Made by a program: the position numbers and the translations under genes. Shown one piece after another: positions 11,045-20,213 of a stretch of 64,000 nt of DNA. How positions within the stretch are numbered: the stretch's first letter is position 1; each line of letters starts with the position of its first letter. The DNA is taken from the NCBI GenBank assembly GCA_965227455.1, contig OZ245752.1, positions 4,464,001-4,528,000 on the forward strand, read 5' to 3'. This DNA comes from JABDIP01 sp965227455 (lineage in GTDB: Bacteria > Pseudomonadota > Alphaproteobacteria > DSM-16000 > Inquilinaceae). Below the pieces are notes generated by a model. The model ran no database searches and was not told the origin of the DNA. It saw only the letters and a list, made by a program, of their open reading frames with translations.

Positions 11045-12517
11045 CTACTGCATGGCGCCGATCAGCGGCATGATGTCGGAGCCGTTCAGCAGCATGGTTC
11101 CCGCGCTGTCCAGGCGGAACTCGTAGGTCCGCACGCTGCGCCCGTCGGCATCCGGGGCCTGCGCGCCCAGGGTCTGCATCAGGGTCAGCACCTGGATGGC
11201 CTCGTCGTCGCCACCGATGGCCTGGAGTTCGGCGATCAGCGTGTCGAGCCCGGTCGCCACCATGTCGGCCTCGCCGACGACGCCGTAGGGCGAGGACGCC
11301 TCCGGCCGCAATACGCCTTCCAGGTCGATGCTGGAGGTGTCCGAGGCGATCCGGATCGGGCCGATCTCAATGGTGCTGTTGGCGGTGGTCAGCGCCTGCT
11401 GCAGGCCGCCGCTCGCCATCAGCATGGCCATGGCCGGGTCGGTCGTGGCCATCGAGCGCATGGTGCCGATGCCGAGCTGCACCAACTCGCTGTTGGGCAG
11501 GTCGGTCATGGCCAGCCGGAACCGGGTCTCGTTCGGAATCAGCCTGGCGACCTCGGGGTCGCTCACCCGCATGCCATCGGCGCCGATGGACATCGCCACC
11601 TCGGACCGATCCTGGTCGAGGCCGTCCAAGGTGACGGCGAACATGCCGCCATCCATGTTGAAACTGTCGCCGTATTCGGTGAACGAGACGGCGCCCACGC
11701 GGGTCTCGACGCGCGCGCCGGCGAGCAGTGTCGGCATGGATTCGATCAGGTCGGCGAAGGATCCGACCGCGGCATTGAGCTGGTTCGGATCGTTGGCGCC
11801 CTCGAGCTGCATGGTCAGCGCGTTCGACTGGCGCTGGAATTCCGCCAGGTCGGCCAACCGCCCGTCATCGCTGGCGGCCGAGATTTCGACCGAGCTGACT
11901 TCGAGACTGTTGCGGCCGCCGTTGCCGGTAACCCGAAAACCGGTGATCCGCGATTCCGACTGCTGATCGTAGACGCCGGGCGAAACCTCGGTGGAATCGC
12001 CCACGACGGTGATCTGATCCACGGTGAGGCGAGTGTCGTCTTCGTCGGAGGAGACGGATATGGCGCTGAGTTCCGCATCCATGCTCATCATGGTCTGGAA
12101 TTCCGGGGCGAACACTCCTGTCCCGGATTGGCTGCCGATCGTCACCAGCCCCTCGGATCCGTAGGCCGACTCGATGCGATAGCTGTCGGGCAGTCGCCAG
12201 CTGGCGTCGTACCAGCCATTGTCCAACGGAACGAGGTCGATCGCGGTCTCGCCGAAATGGAGCGTGCCGTCGCCAGGGGACACCGCCCGGCCGCCGGGAA
12301 GGGTGACGCGAAACAGGCCGCCATCGGGGACGACGGCGATCTGGCCATCCAGCTCCATCGTGTAAGCGGCGCCAGGGCTTTGCACGTTCTGCCCGATCCA
12401 GACCTTCAATGCGCGGCGGAGCTCCTCGGCCGTCTCCGCATTGACCTGTGCTTGGGCGGCGGGCCCGAAGGCGGCCAGAAGCGCGGCCGCTGCGGCGAAA
12501 CCCTTCAATGTGCGCAT
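11045..12517 (-). CDS. Secreted protein of unknown function, paralogue of the next gene
   Basis: 490 residues from the ATG at 12517, which begins a clean signal peptide (MRTLKGFAAAAALLAAFGPA, cleaved after AQA). The mature protein is rich in alternating beta-strands and Asp/Ser/Thr, with few charged helices and almost no cysteine. GTGVFAPEFQTMMSMDAELS matches GHGLYAPELALMISTDFDLR in the next protein, and the C-termini (SAGTMLLNGSDIMPLIGAM and QGQILLNGANLLPALATA) also align. It looks like a periplasmic or surface beta-rich protein. I do not recognise the family. Confidence 0.7.
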   Translation of the reverse strand: MRTLKGFAAAAALLAAFGPAAQAQVNAETAEELRRALKVWIGQNVQSPGAAYTMELDGQIAVVPDGGLFRVTLPGGRAVSPGDGTLHFGETAIDLVPLDNGWYDASWRLPDSYRIESAYGSEGLVTIGSQSGTGVFAPEFQTMMSMDAELSAISVSSDEDDTRLTVDQITVVGDSTEVSPGVYDQQSESRITGFRVTGNGGRNSLEVSSVEISAASDDGRLADLAEFQRQSNALTMQLEGANDPNQLNAAVGSFADLIESMPTLLAGARVETRVGAVSFTEYGDSFNMDGGMFAVTLDGLDQDRSEVAMSIGADGMRVSDPEVARLIPNETRFRLAMTDLPNSELVQLGIGTMRSMATTDPAMAMLMASGGLQQALTTANSTIEIGPIRIASDTSSIDLEGVLRPEASSPYGVVGEADMVATGLDTLIAELQAIGGDDEAIQVLTLMQTLGAQAPDADGRSVRTYEFRLDSAGTMLLNGSDIMPLIGAMQ

Positions 12518-12671
12518 GTGAAATCCTCTGATCGATATGGCCATGGCCGGCGCGCGGGGACCCGGACCCATGCGGGGTCAGGGAGCGTCGGCGGATTCCA
12601 CATCACATAGCCCTAAGTCGCCGCAGGCGGCAACAGGCCTTGAGGAGAGGATGGGGGTTTGCCCGGAGGAT

Positions 12672-14138
12672 TCAGGGCGCGGCGGTGGCGAGCGCGGGCA
12701 GCAGGTTGGCGCCGTTGAGCAGGATCTGGCCCTGCTGGGTGATCTCCAGCCCATACTGCAGCACCGCGGTGCCATCCGGGTCGGTGCCGGGCGTGCCCAC
12801 GGCCTGCAGCACCGCCAGCTGCTGGACCGTCTGGGCATCGGCCGGATCGGCCTGGGCGGCAGCCAGCATTCCAGGCAGGCCGGCGATCGACATGTCGAGC
12901 TCGGCGATCGCGCCCAGCGGCGCGGCATGGGTCGGCTTGACCGTGCCGGCGAGGCGCAGGCGGGACTCGTCGCCGGTCAGCAGCACCTCGTTGATGGTGA
13001 TCCGCGCGCCGGAGGTCATCATCGCGTCCTGCAGATAGAGTCCGAACATCGCCAGGGTGTTGTTCGACGGTGCCAGCCCGGCGCCGGCGGCCACGGTCGT
13101 CAGGGCCTCGAACAGGCGGTCGGTGGGCAGCCCGCTGATCTCCAGGTCGACGGCCATGGCCCGCGGGGTCAACGGCCCGATCGCAGCCGGATGGTCGATA
13201 TCCGAAAGGGAGAACGCGATAGCCAGCGTGGAGGCGCTGGAATCGAGGCCGTCGAAGGAGAAGTCCAGCGCCCCGTCGCCGATCGACAACGGCCCGCCGG
13301 CGAATTCGAAGCTGGCATCGGTGATCCGATGATTGCCCTCATAGGAGTTCAGCAACGCCGCCCGTTCCAGCGCCACCGGGTCGGCCGGCTCTGAAGGGAC
13401 CACGCTGCTCTTCGGGCGGTGGACGAGGGATCCTTGCAGCGAGGCCCTGAGGTCGCGCCAGGCGGCCAGATCGATTCCGCGGGCGCCGCCCGAGAGCGCG
13501 ATCGAGGCGATCCGCAGGACCTGCCCGCCATCCGGGTCGAGGCCGGACAACCCGCCAACGTGCAATTCGGTGGATTGGTCGAACACGCCGGGCGCCACGG
13601 CGTCGTAGCGCATGCTGGCGGCCAGCGAGTCCAGAGCCAGATGCGGCGCATGGCCGTCCGCCGCCACCTCGATGTCCCGCAGATCGAAATCGGTCGAGAT
13701 CATCAGGGCCAGCTCCGGCGCATACAGCCCATGGCCCGACTGCTCGCCGATGGTGATGGTGGCCTGCGCGCCGCCGGGGCCCTGCAGGGCCACCGTGTCC
13801 GGCAGGCTCCAATTGGCTGCGTAGCCGCCGCTGAGCAGCGGCTGCAGATCGACCGTCACGGATTCGACCAGCAGGGCCGAATGGGCGTGCGATCCGAGGG
13901 AAAGCCGGATCGGCGGCAGCATCGCCGAGAATCCGGCGCCGGAGACGGTAACGGAGATCGATCCGTCGAGTTTGGCGGTCACGCCGGCCCTGGACTGGGG
14001 CAGCGCATTGGCGATCCAGTCCTGCAGACCGGCCCGGATCTCGTCCGCGGTCGCGGCCGAAGCCGGAGCGGACCAGGCGGCCGGCCCGGCACTGAGCAGG
14101 GCGGCCATCAACATGGCCTTGGTGGAGCGGCAGCACAT
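12672..14138 (-). CDS. Secreted protein of unknown function, tandem paralogue
   Basis: 488 residues from the ATG at 14138, chosen because AGGAAGG sits eight bases upstream and a signal peptide begins there (MLMAALLSAGPAAWSAPASA). The architecture matches the downstream paralogue: an N-terminal helix (IRAGLQDWIANALPQS), long beta-rich repeats, then a helix-strand C-terminus. The two genes lie 154 bp apart and are clearly a diverged tandem duplication. Function is unknown. Residue similarity appears moderate, so the duplication is old. Confidence 0.7.
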   Translation of the reverse strand: MCCRSTKAMLMAALLSAGPAAWSAPASAATADEIRAGLQDWIANALPQSRAGVTAKLDGSISVTVSGAGFSAMLPPIRLSLGSHAHSALLVESVTVDLQPLLSGGYAANWSLPDTVALQGPGGAQATITIGEQSGHGLYAPELALMISTDFDLRDIEVAADGHAPHLALDSLAASMRYDAVAPGVFDQSTELHVGGLSGLDPDGGQVLRIASIALSGGARGIDLAAWRDLRASLQGSLVHRPKSSVVPSEPADPVALERAALLNSYEGNHRITDASFEFAGGPLSIGDGALDFSFDGLDSSASTLAIAFSLSDIDHPAAIGPLTPRAMAVDLEISGLPTDRLFEALTTVAAGAGLAPSNNTLAMFGLYLQDAMMTSGARITINEVLLTGDESRLRLAGTVKPTHAAPLGAIAELDMSIAGLPGMLAAAQADPADAQTVQQLAVLQAVGTPGTDPDGTAVLQYGLEITQQGQILLNGANLLPALATAAP

Positions 14139-14326
14139 TAGCCGAACCTTCCTTTGGTTGCCGGCCATTACAGGCCAAACATCCCAGAGTGGAAGAAGCC
14201 TGCCGGGCAAATGGTTAACAAAAGGTCACCGGGCATTTTCGGGCTGTTGCCGCGGCGCCGATTACGCCGCGACGAACGATCCGCTCGGCGCTTGCATCGC
14301 GGGGTCAAAACCTCAATCTTCAGAGC

Positions 14327-16840
14327 ATGCGATCGACTGCTGAGCGGCATCGGCTGGTGGCCGTGCTAGGGCCGACCAACACCGGCAAGACCCATCTGGC
14401 AATCGACCGGATGCTGGGCCATGCAACCGGCATGATCGGCTTTCCTCTGCGGCTTCTGGCGCGGGAGAACTACGATCGCGTGGCGCGGATCAAGGGGGCG
14501 TCGCGGGTCGCGCTGGTGACCGGCGAAGAGAAGATCGTCCCGCCCAACGCCGCCTATTTCGTCTGCACCGTGGAGAGCATGCCGCTGGACCGGCCGGTGG
14601 ATTTCCTGGCGGTCGACGAGATCCAGCTCTGCGCCGATCCGGAACGCGGGCACATCTTCACAAACCGGCTGCTCGGCGCCCGCGGCACCCAGGAAACCAT
14701 GTTCCTGGGCGCGGAAACGATTCGCCCGCTGCTACGCAAGCTGGTGCCGGATGCGGAGTTCGACCAGCGGGCGCGGTTCTCCAGCCTGACCCATATCGGC
14801 CATCGCAAGCTGACCCGGCTGCCGCCGCGCAGCGCCGTGGTCGCCTTCTCCGCCGCCGATGTCTACGAGACGGCGGAGCTGATCCGCCGCCAGCGCGGCG
14901 GCACGGCGGTGGTGCTCGGCGCGCTCAGCCCGCGCACCCGCAACGCCCAGGTCGGCATGTACCAGGCCGGCGAGGTCGATTATCTGGTGGCCACCGATGC
15001 CATCGGCATGGGGCTGAACATGGATATCGACCATGTCGCCTTCGCCCGGCTGTCGAAGTTCGACGGCCAGCGGCCGCGGCGTCTGCTGGCGCCGGAGCTG
15101 GCGCAGATCGCCGGCCGCGCCGGCCGGCACATGTCCGACGGCACCTTCGGCACCACCGGCGACGCGCCGGATCTGGACGAAGACATGGTGGCGGCGGTGG
15201 AGACCCACAGCTTCGATCCGCTGACCGCGCTGATGTGGCGCAACGCCGATCTCGATTTTGGCAGTCCGGCGCTGTTGCTGAAGAGCCTGCGGGCCCGCCC
15301 GTCTTCGCACAGGCTGCGCCGGGCGCCGGAGGCCGACGACCAACTGGCGCTCGCAGCGCTGTCCCGGGACCCGGAGATCGTCGCCCTGGCCCGCCATCCG
15401 GCGGCCACCCGCCTGTTGTGGGAGGTCTGCCAGATCCCGGATTTCCGCAAGATCCTGTCCGACGACCACACCCGCCTGCTCGGCCGCCTCTATCGCCAAC
15501 TGGCCGGCGAAAAGGCCTCCCTGGATGCCGATTGGGTGGCGCGGCAGGTGGCGCGGCTGGATCGTACCGACGGCGACATCGACACGCTGGTGACCCGGAT
15601 CGCCCATGTACGGACCTGGACCTATATCGCTCATCGCGGCGACTGGCTGGACGATCCCCGGCACTGGCAGGATCGCAGCCGGGCCATCGAGGACAAGCTT
15701 TCGGACGCGCTGCACCAGCGCCTGACCCAGCGTTTCGTCGATCGGCGTGCGACCGTCCTGGTCCAGCGCCTGGCGGAGGGCGGTGAGCTGGCAGGTGCGG
15801 TCACCCGCGACGGCGACGTGCTGGTGGAAGGCGAATATGTCGGCCGCCTGGACGGATTCCGCTTCGTTGCCGATGCGGCGGTGCAGGGCGAGGAGGCCCG
15901 GGCCCTGTTGAATGCGGCGCGGCGTGCGCTGCGCAGCGAGATCGGTGCGCGCATCCTGCGCTTCGAGGCGGAGCCGGACGCAGCGTTTTCCATTGCGGAA
16001 GACGACGACGAGCCGTCCGGCACGATTGTCTGGGACGACCATGCGGTGGCCCGGCTGGCTCCGGGGCCGGATCTGCTGACTCCCCAGGTCCAGCCCTTGT
16101 CCAGCGATCTGCTGGAGCCGGCCGCACGGGACCGCATCGCGGCCCGGCTGCAAAGCTGGATCGACGGCCGGATCGCCGCCGCTTTGCGTCCCTTGCTCGC
16201 GCTGCGCGACGCCGAACTGGCCGGAGCCGCCCGTGGCGTCGCCTATCAGCTGGTCGAGCGGCTTGGGGCATGCCGGCGCGAGGATCTCGATCCGCTGCTC
16301 AAGACACTGTCGCGGGCCGATCGCAAGGCGCTCTCGGCGCTCGGCGTGCGGATCGGCGTGGCCCATGTGTTCCTGCCGGCCCTGCTGAAGCCCCGGGCGG
16401 CGGCGATGTGCGCCCTGCTCTGGTCGGTGGCGCTGCAGCGGCCGCGGCCGCCGCTGCCGGCGCCGGGCAGTCTTTCGGTGGCGCGGGAGGCCGGCACGCC
16501 GGACGGTTTCTATCGGATCTGTGGCTATTGCCCGGCCGGCCGCAGGGCGGTCCGGCTGGATCGGCTGGAGGCGCTGGCCGGCGCTGCCGCCAAGCGCCGT
16601 CGCGCCGGCGCGTTGGCTGCGACCCCGGATCTGGCGCGGTTGGTCGGGACGCCGGTCGCGGAATTGCATGAAATCCTGGCCGTGCTGGGCTACCGGCCGG
16701 CCCGGGACGAGGCCGGCGCGGTCACCTTCCGGCCGGGGGCCCGCCGCGCCCGGCCGCGGCCGCGCCGCGGCGATCCGGAATCGCCCTTCGCGCAATTGCG
16801 CGGCTGGGCCGGCGGCGAATCCGAAACCGGGTCGGATTGA
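14327..16840 (+). CDS. SUV3-like ATP-dependent RNA helicase
   Basis: 837 residues, superfamily 2. Walker A is GPTNTGKTH (residues 15–23), motif II is DEIQ, motif V region is VATDAIGMGLNMDIDHVAF and motif VI is QIAGRAGRH. GPTNTGKT and DEIQ are hallmarks of the SUV3 family, whose mitochondrial members unwind RNA for degradation. The long C-terminal half (from about residue 330) is alphaproteobacterial-specific and Arg/Ala-rich. It probably acts in RNA turnover or ribosome-related remodelling. The S4 RNA-binding gene begins seven bases after its stop, so the two are surely co-transcribed. Confidence 0.88.
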   Translation: MRSTAERHRLVAVLGPTNTGKTHLAIDRMLGHATGMIGFPLRLLARENYDRVARIKGASRVALVTGEEKIVPPNAAYFVCTVESMPLDRPVDFLAVDEIQLCADPERGHIFTNRLLGARGTQETMFLGAETIRPLLRKLVPDAEFDQRARFSSLTHIGHRKLTRLPPRSAVVAFSAADVYETAELIRRQRGGTAVVLGALSPRTRNAQVGMYQAGEVDYLVATDAIGMGLNMDIDHVAFARLSKFDGQRPRRLLAPELAQIAGRAGRHMSDGTFGTTGDAPDLDEDMVAAVETHSFDPLTALMWRNADLDFGSPALLLKSLRARPSSHRLRRAPEADDQLALAALSRDPEIVALARHPAATRLLWEVCQIPDFRKILSDDHTRLLGRLYRQLAGEKASLDADWVARQVARLDRTDGDIDTLVTRIAHVRTWTYIAHRGDWLDDPRHWQDRSRAIEDKLSDALHQRLTQRFVDRRATVLVQRLAEGGELAGAVTRDGDVLVEGEYVGRLDGFRFVADAAVQGEEARALLNAARRALRSEIGARILRFEAEPDAAFSIAEDDDEPSGTIVWDDHAVARLAPGPDLLTPQVQPLSSDLLEPAARDRIAARLQSWIDGRIAAALRPLLALRDAELAGAARGVAYQLVERLGACRREDLDPLLKTLSRADRKALSALGVRIGVAHVFLPALLKPRAAAMCALLWSVALQRPRPPLPAPGSLSVAREAGTPDGFYRICGYCPAGRRAVRLDRLEALAGAAAKRRRAGALAATPDLARLVGTPVAELHEILAVLGYRPARDEAGAVTFRPGARRARPRPRRGDPESPFAQLRGWAGGESETGSD

Positions 16841-16847
16841 TCGCGGG

Positions 16848-17234
16848 ATGGCGAACGAACCGACCCTCAGGATCGACAAATGGCTGTGGCATGCCCGGTT
16901 CTTCAAATCGCGCACCCTGGCCAGCGCGCAATGCGCCAACGGCAAGGTCCGGCTGGACGGCACGGCGGTCAGCAAGGCCCATGCGACGGTGCGCCCGGGA
17001 CAGGTCCTGACCTTCGTCCAGGGACGACATGTCCGGGTCATCAAGGTGGTGGCGATCGGCACGCGGCGCGGGCCCGCCAGCGAGGCGCAGACCCTCTATG
17101 AGGATCTGTCGCCGCCGAAGCCGGAAACGGCGATGCCGCGCACCGATGCGGCGGCGGGGCGGCGCGACCGCGGCGCCGGCCGTCCGACCAAGAAGGAGCG
17201 CCGCAGCACCGACCGGCTGACCGGCCAGGAATAA
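16848..17234 (+). CDS. S4-domain RNA-binding protein, Hsp15-like
   Basis: 128 residues from the ATG at 16848. The S4 domain occupies residues 7–70 (LRIDKWLWHARFFKSRTLAS, then GKVRLDG and VRPGQVLTF), the pattern of the Hsp15 (HslR) family, which binds 50S subunits carrying stalled nascent chains. The C-terminal 50 residues are basic and disordered (RRDRGAGRPTKKERRSTDR). Pairing with the helicase suggests a shared role in RNA or ribosome quality control. Confidence 0.88.
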   Translation: MANEPTLRIDKWLWHARFFKSRTLASAQCANGKVRLDGTAVSKAHATVRPGQVLTFVQGRHVRVIKVVAIGTRRGPASEAQTLYEDLSPPKPETAMPRTDAAAGRRDRGAGRPTKKERRSTDRLTGQE

Positions 17235-17327
17235 TGCCGCCGGTCGCCCCATGGACCTTGTCGCCGCGGGCAAAATCCCCAGATTTCGTAGGGTTGCGAG
17301 CCGCGATGTGGAGTGCTACGGAAGCCC

Positions 17328-17786
17328 ATGATGAACCGCCTGAAGGCGCTGCTGACCGAGCAGGTCGAGCCGGCTGCCGCGACGCACACCGAGGATGAGC
17401 TGCATCTCGCCGCAGCGGCTCTGCTGGTCGAGGCGGCGCGCATGGACGAGACGGTCGACGGCGAGGAGTTGGAGCGGATCGGCGAGCTGGTCCGGTGGCG
17501 TTTCTCCCTGAGCGAGGAGGAGACGGCCGACCTGATCGCCGAGGCAGAGCGGGTGACCGAGGACTCGGTCCAGATCTACCGTTTCACGCGGGTCATCCGG
17601 GATGCGTTCGCCCATGCGGAGCGGGTGCAGCTGGTCGAGATGCTGTGGGATGTGGCCTGTGCCGACGGTGAAGTGCATGAGCTGGAAGCCAACCTGCTGC
17701 GGCGGATCTGCGGTCTGCTCAATGTCAGCGATGGCGAAAGCGGGGCGGCCCGGAAACGGACGCTTGGCCGGCACGGCATAGGCTAG
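17328..17786 (+). CDS. TerB-like (tellurite-resistance domain) protein
   Basis: 152 residues, all-helical. HLAAAALLVEAARMDETVDGEELERI and WDVACADGEVHELEANLL carry the paired acidic helix motifs of the TerB/DjlA-N fold. The ATG at 17328 is chosen; the next codon is also ATG, and an upstream in-frame codon at 17313 is possible. TerB domains bind metal ions through the Asp/Glu motifs. The cellular role of the stand-alone form is not established. Confidence 0.82.
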   Translation: MMNRLKALLTEQVEPAAATHTEDELHLAAAALLVEAARMDETVDGEELERIGELVRWRFSLSEEETADLIAEAERVTEDSVQIYRFTRVIRDAFAHAERVQLVEMLWDVACADGEVHELEANLLRRICGLLNVSDGESGAARKRTLGRHGIG

Positions 17787-17855
17787 GGAACAACACAGGT
17801 AGAGCAATCACCGGCCGCGCGCAGCGTCCGGAAAGCTAGGATTTGGAGGGCGATC

Positions 17856-18197
17856 GTGCCTTACGTGGTGACCGAGACCTGCATCAAATGCAAATACACC
17901 GACTGCGTCGAAGTCTGTCCGGTGGACTGCTTCTACGAGGGCGAGAACATGCTGGTCATCCATCCGGACGAATGCATCGATTGCGGAGTCTGCGAGCCGG
18001 AATGCCCGATCGAAGCGATCAAGCCGGACACCGAAGGCGATGCGGCGGAGAAGTGGCTGGAAATGAACCGCGAGTATTCGGAAATCTGGCCGAACATCAT
18101 CCGAAAGAAGGAACCGCCGTCGGACGCCGATGACTGGCAGACGGTGCCGGACAAGTTCGCAAAACATTTCAGTGCCAAGCCGGGCGATGGCGATTAA
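17856..18197 (+). CDS. fdxA: 7Fe/8Fe ferredoxin
   Basis: 113 residues from a GTG with GGAGG six bases upstream. TETCIKCKYTDCVEVCPVDC and CIDCGVCEPECP are the two cluster-binding segments of FdxA-type [3Fe-4S][4Fe-4S] ferredoxins. The C-terminal extension of about 50 residues (WLEMNREYSEIWPNI) is also family-typical. It carries electrons in the cytoplasm; partners are unknown. Its position before carD is common in alphaproteobacteria. Confidence 0.93.
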   Translation: MPYVVTETCIKCKYTDCVEVCPVDCFYEGENMLVIHPDECIDCGVCEPECPIEAIKPDTEGDAAEKWLEMNREYSEIWPNIIRKKEPPSDADDWQTVPDKFAKHFSAKPGDGD

Positions 18198-18515
18198 TCG
18201 GGGCTTTATTCGGGACGCTATGTTGCGCAGTTAACCGAATCCGGTGAAATTCAATCGCAACCCTTTATAACGACGGCATTTTAGGCTATATTGGATGAAC
18301 GTGCCGGTCGTGCAGTCTGACCGGCCTCTTATTATGGCGGACCTTGTCCCCTCCCCGATGTCGGTCCCCTGGCGGGGCTGCGCCGCGCTCTCGCGGACGG
18401 TGGGGGTCGTCCTTATGGTCGGGTGCGCCGCGACTCGACGCCGGTAAAGGCGCGGTCGCCAGGCGCTCACAGGAGTGGGCGCACTTGGAGAAACTGTGGG
18501 GCAGAGATTACAGGA
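18198..18515. other. Intergenic region between fdxA and carD
   Basis: 318 bp without a convincing gene. The part at 18220–18300 is AT-rich compared with its surroundings, with TATAAC (18266) and TATATT (18287), so the carD promoter probably lies here. I could not assign a -35 box. The long carD leader (over 200 nt if so) shows no structure I recognise. Confidence 0.4.
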
Positions 18516-19016
18516 ATGTCGCATCAACTCGAATACAGCGTCGGTGACTACGTGGTCTACCCCGCCCATGGCGTGGGTCGTATTGCCGGCATCGAGACCC
18601 ACCGGGTCGGCGAAATGGAAGTTGAGCTCTACGCGATCAACTTCGACAAGGAGCGCATGACGCTCAAGGTCCCGACCGGAAAGGCCAAGAAGGCCGGCCT
18701 GCGCAAGCTGAGCTCCAAGGACCGGATCAAGACGGCCATGGAGACGCTGAAGGGCCGCAGCCGCGTTCGCCGCACCATGTGGAGCCGCCGCGCCCAGGAA
18801 TACGAGGCCAAGATCAACTCCGGCGATCCGGTTTCGATCGCCGAAGTCGTGCGCGACCTGCACCGCGCCGCCGATCAGCCGGAACAGTCCTACAGCGAGC
18901 GGCAGATCTACCAGGCGGCCCTGGAGCGTCTGTCCCGCGAATTGGCGGCGGTCGAAAAGATCGACGAGGTGCACGCCACCGAGCGTCTGGAGCAGGTCCT
19001 CACCAAGGCGGCCTGA
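18516..19016 (+). CDS. CarD-family transcriptional regulator
   Basis: 166 residues from the ATG at 18516; the frame is open further upstream but homology begins at MSHQLEYSVGDYVVYPAHGV. Residues 7–65 form the Tudor-like RNA-polymerase-interacting domain. The helical C-terminal domain (RVRRTMWSRRAQEYEAK, then ALERLSRELAAVEK) binds DNA near the -10 element. CarD proteins stabilise open promoter complexes, especially at rRNA genes. A strong terminator follows. Confidence 0.92.
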   Translation: MSHQLEYSVGDYVVYPAHGVGRIAGIETHRVGEMEVELYAINFDKERMTLKVPTGKAKKAGLRKLSSKDRIKTAMETLKGRSRVRRTMWSRRAQEYEAKINSGDPVSIAEVVRDLHRAADQPEQSYSERQIYQAALERLSRELAAVEKIDEVHATERLEQVLTKAA

Positions 19017-19070
19017 CCCGCCTCGGTCTCGCCATTGCCGGTTCGCCGGCATTGCTATACATCTTAAGAG

Positions 19071-19101
19071 CGGCCGTCCGGTCCCCGGACGGCCGTTTCT
19101 T
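19071..19101 (+). terminator. Rho-independent terminator after carD
   Basis: An 11-bp perfect stem, CGGCCGTCCGG (19071–19081) with CCGGACGGCCG (19085–19095), a three-base loop, then TTTCTTCT. It fits the end of the carD transcript. Confidence 0.85.
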
Positions 19102-19228
19102 CTGGGCGTCCGGCGACGAGCAATGCGCCGCCTGCCCAGGAATTGCCGCTTCTTCGCTCGCGCGTTCCGGCTACACTGCCGCGATTCGCGAAGGTTTTAT
19201 GAATTGTTGACGACAAGCGGCAGTCAGT

Positions 19229-20032
19229 TTGAATTCCGATAGCGCAAAGTTTGCCTCGCTGGGACGGCCGAAGCGGATCTGGGCGGTCTCCGCGATCCAT
19301 GCCCAGGTCGACCGCCTCACGACCTTGCACGACCATCTGGCCAGCCAATTCGCCGTCGGCGACCGCATCGTCTATCTGGGAAATTTCGTCGGCCGCGGCG
19401 AGGCCGTCCACGAAACTATCGCCGAGATGCTCGGCTTCCGCCGGGACATCCTGGCGATCCCCGGCGTGCTGGCGGAGGATCTGGTCTATCTGCGCGGCGC
19501 CCAGGAAGAGATGTGGCAGAAGCTGCTGCAGCTGCAATTCGCGCCCAATCCCAAGGATGTTCTGGGCTGGATGCTGGAGCAGGGCGTGGAGCCGACCCTG
19601 CGGGCCTATGGCGGCCACGCCGAACCCGGCATGGCGGCGGCCCGCGAAGGGGCCGTCCAGCTGACCCGCTGGACGAATGAATTGCGCGCCGCCATGCGCG
19701 CGGCACCCGGCCACAACAATCTGTTCGCCGTGCTGCGCCGCGCTGCGTTCACCGAGGATGGGGCGGTGCTGTTCGTCAGCGCCGGGATCGATCCGTCGCG
19801 GCCGCTTCCGGCCCAGGGGGACAGCTTCTGGTGGGGCGGCAGCGGCTTCGACGAGCTGTCGGAGCCCTATTTCGGCTGCCGCAAGGTGATCCGCGGCTAC
19901 GATCCGGCCAATGGCGGCGTCATGGTCGGCGACGTGACCGCGACGCTGGACAGCGGCTGCGGCCGCGGCGGCACGCTGACCGCGGCCGAGATCGGCGCCG
20001 ACGGACAGATCATGGAATTGCTCGAGGCCTGA
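19229..20032 (+). CDS. Metallophosphoesterase-fold protein lacking metal ligands (pseudoenzyme)
   Basis: 267 residues from a TTG at 19229. An in-frame TGA at 19208 rules out anything much longer, and homology begins by residue 15. The order of motifs is that of the PP1/PP2A-like phosphatase fold, but the ligands are changed: GDIHG reads SAIHA, GDxVDRG reads GNFVGRG, and GNHE reads GAQE. The later core (LFVSAGIDPSRPL, then WWGGSGF) is intact in length. The frame is open, so the protein is probably made and used as a non-catalytic or altered-activity protein. It sits between carD and rpoH. Confidence 0.7.
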   Translation: MNSDSAKFASLGRPKRIWAVSAIHAQVDRLTTLHDHLASQFAVGDRIVYLGNFVGRGEAVHETIAEMLGFRRDILAIPGVLAEDLVYLRGAQEEMWQKLLQLQFAPNPKDVLGWMLEQGVEPTLRAYGGHAEPGMAAAREGAVQLTRWTNELRAAMRAAPGHNNLFAVLRRAAFTEDGAVLFVSAGIDPSRPLPAQGDSFWWGGSGFDELSEPYFGCRKVIRGYDPANGGVMVGDVTATLDSGCGRGGTLTAAEIGADGQIMELLEA

Positions 20033-20213
20033 CGCTCGGGTCAGGCATTTGTTACAGTTTGTTGCAGCGCACAAATCCGTCCTATCGCTTTCCTTAGAAC
20101 CGTTTTAAGCTGTCTTCGGCCTCGGGTAATCCGATTGGCCGCGACGACCGTATCACCTTCAAGAAGTCAACGGCCGCAGGCGCAGCGCCGCGGCCGACGA
20201 TCAGGAGGCCGGC

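Noticed and set aside
19229..20032. A broken phosphatase pseudogene
   Set aside because: The frame is intact over the full domain length and the altered residues are confined to the metal site, so loss of catalysis without loss of the gene is more likely.
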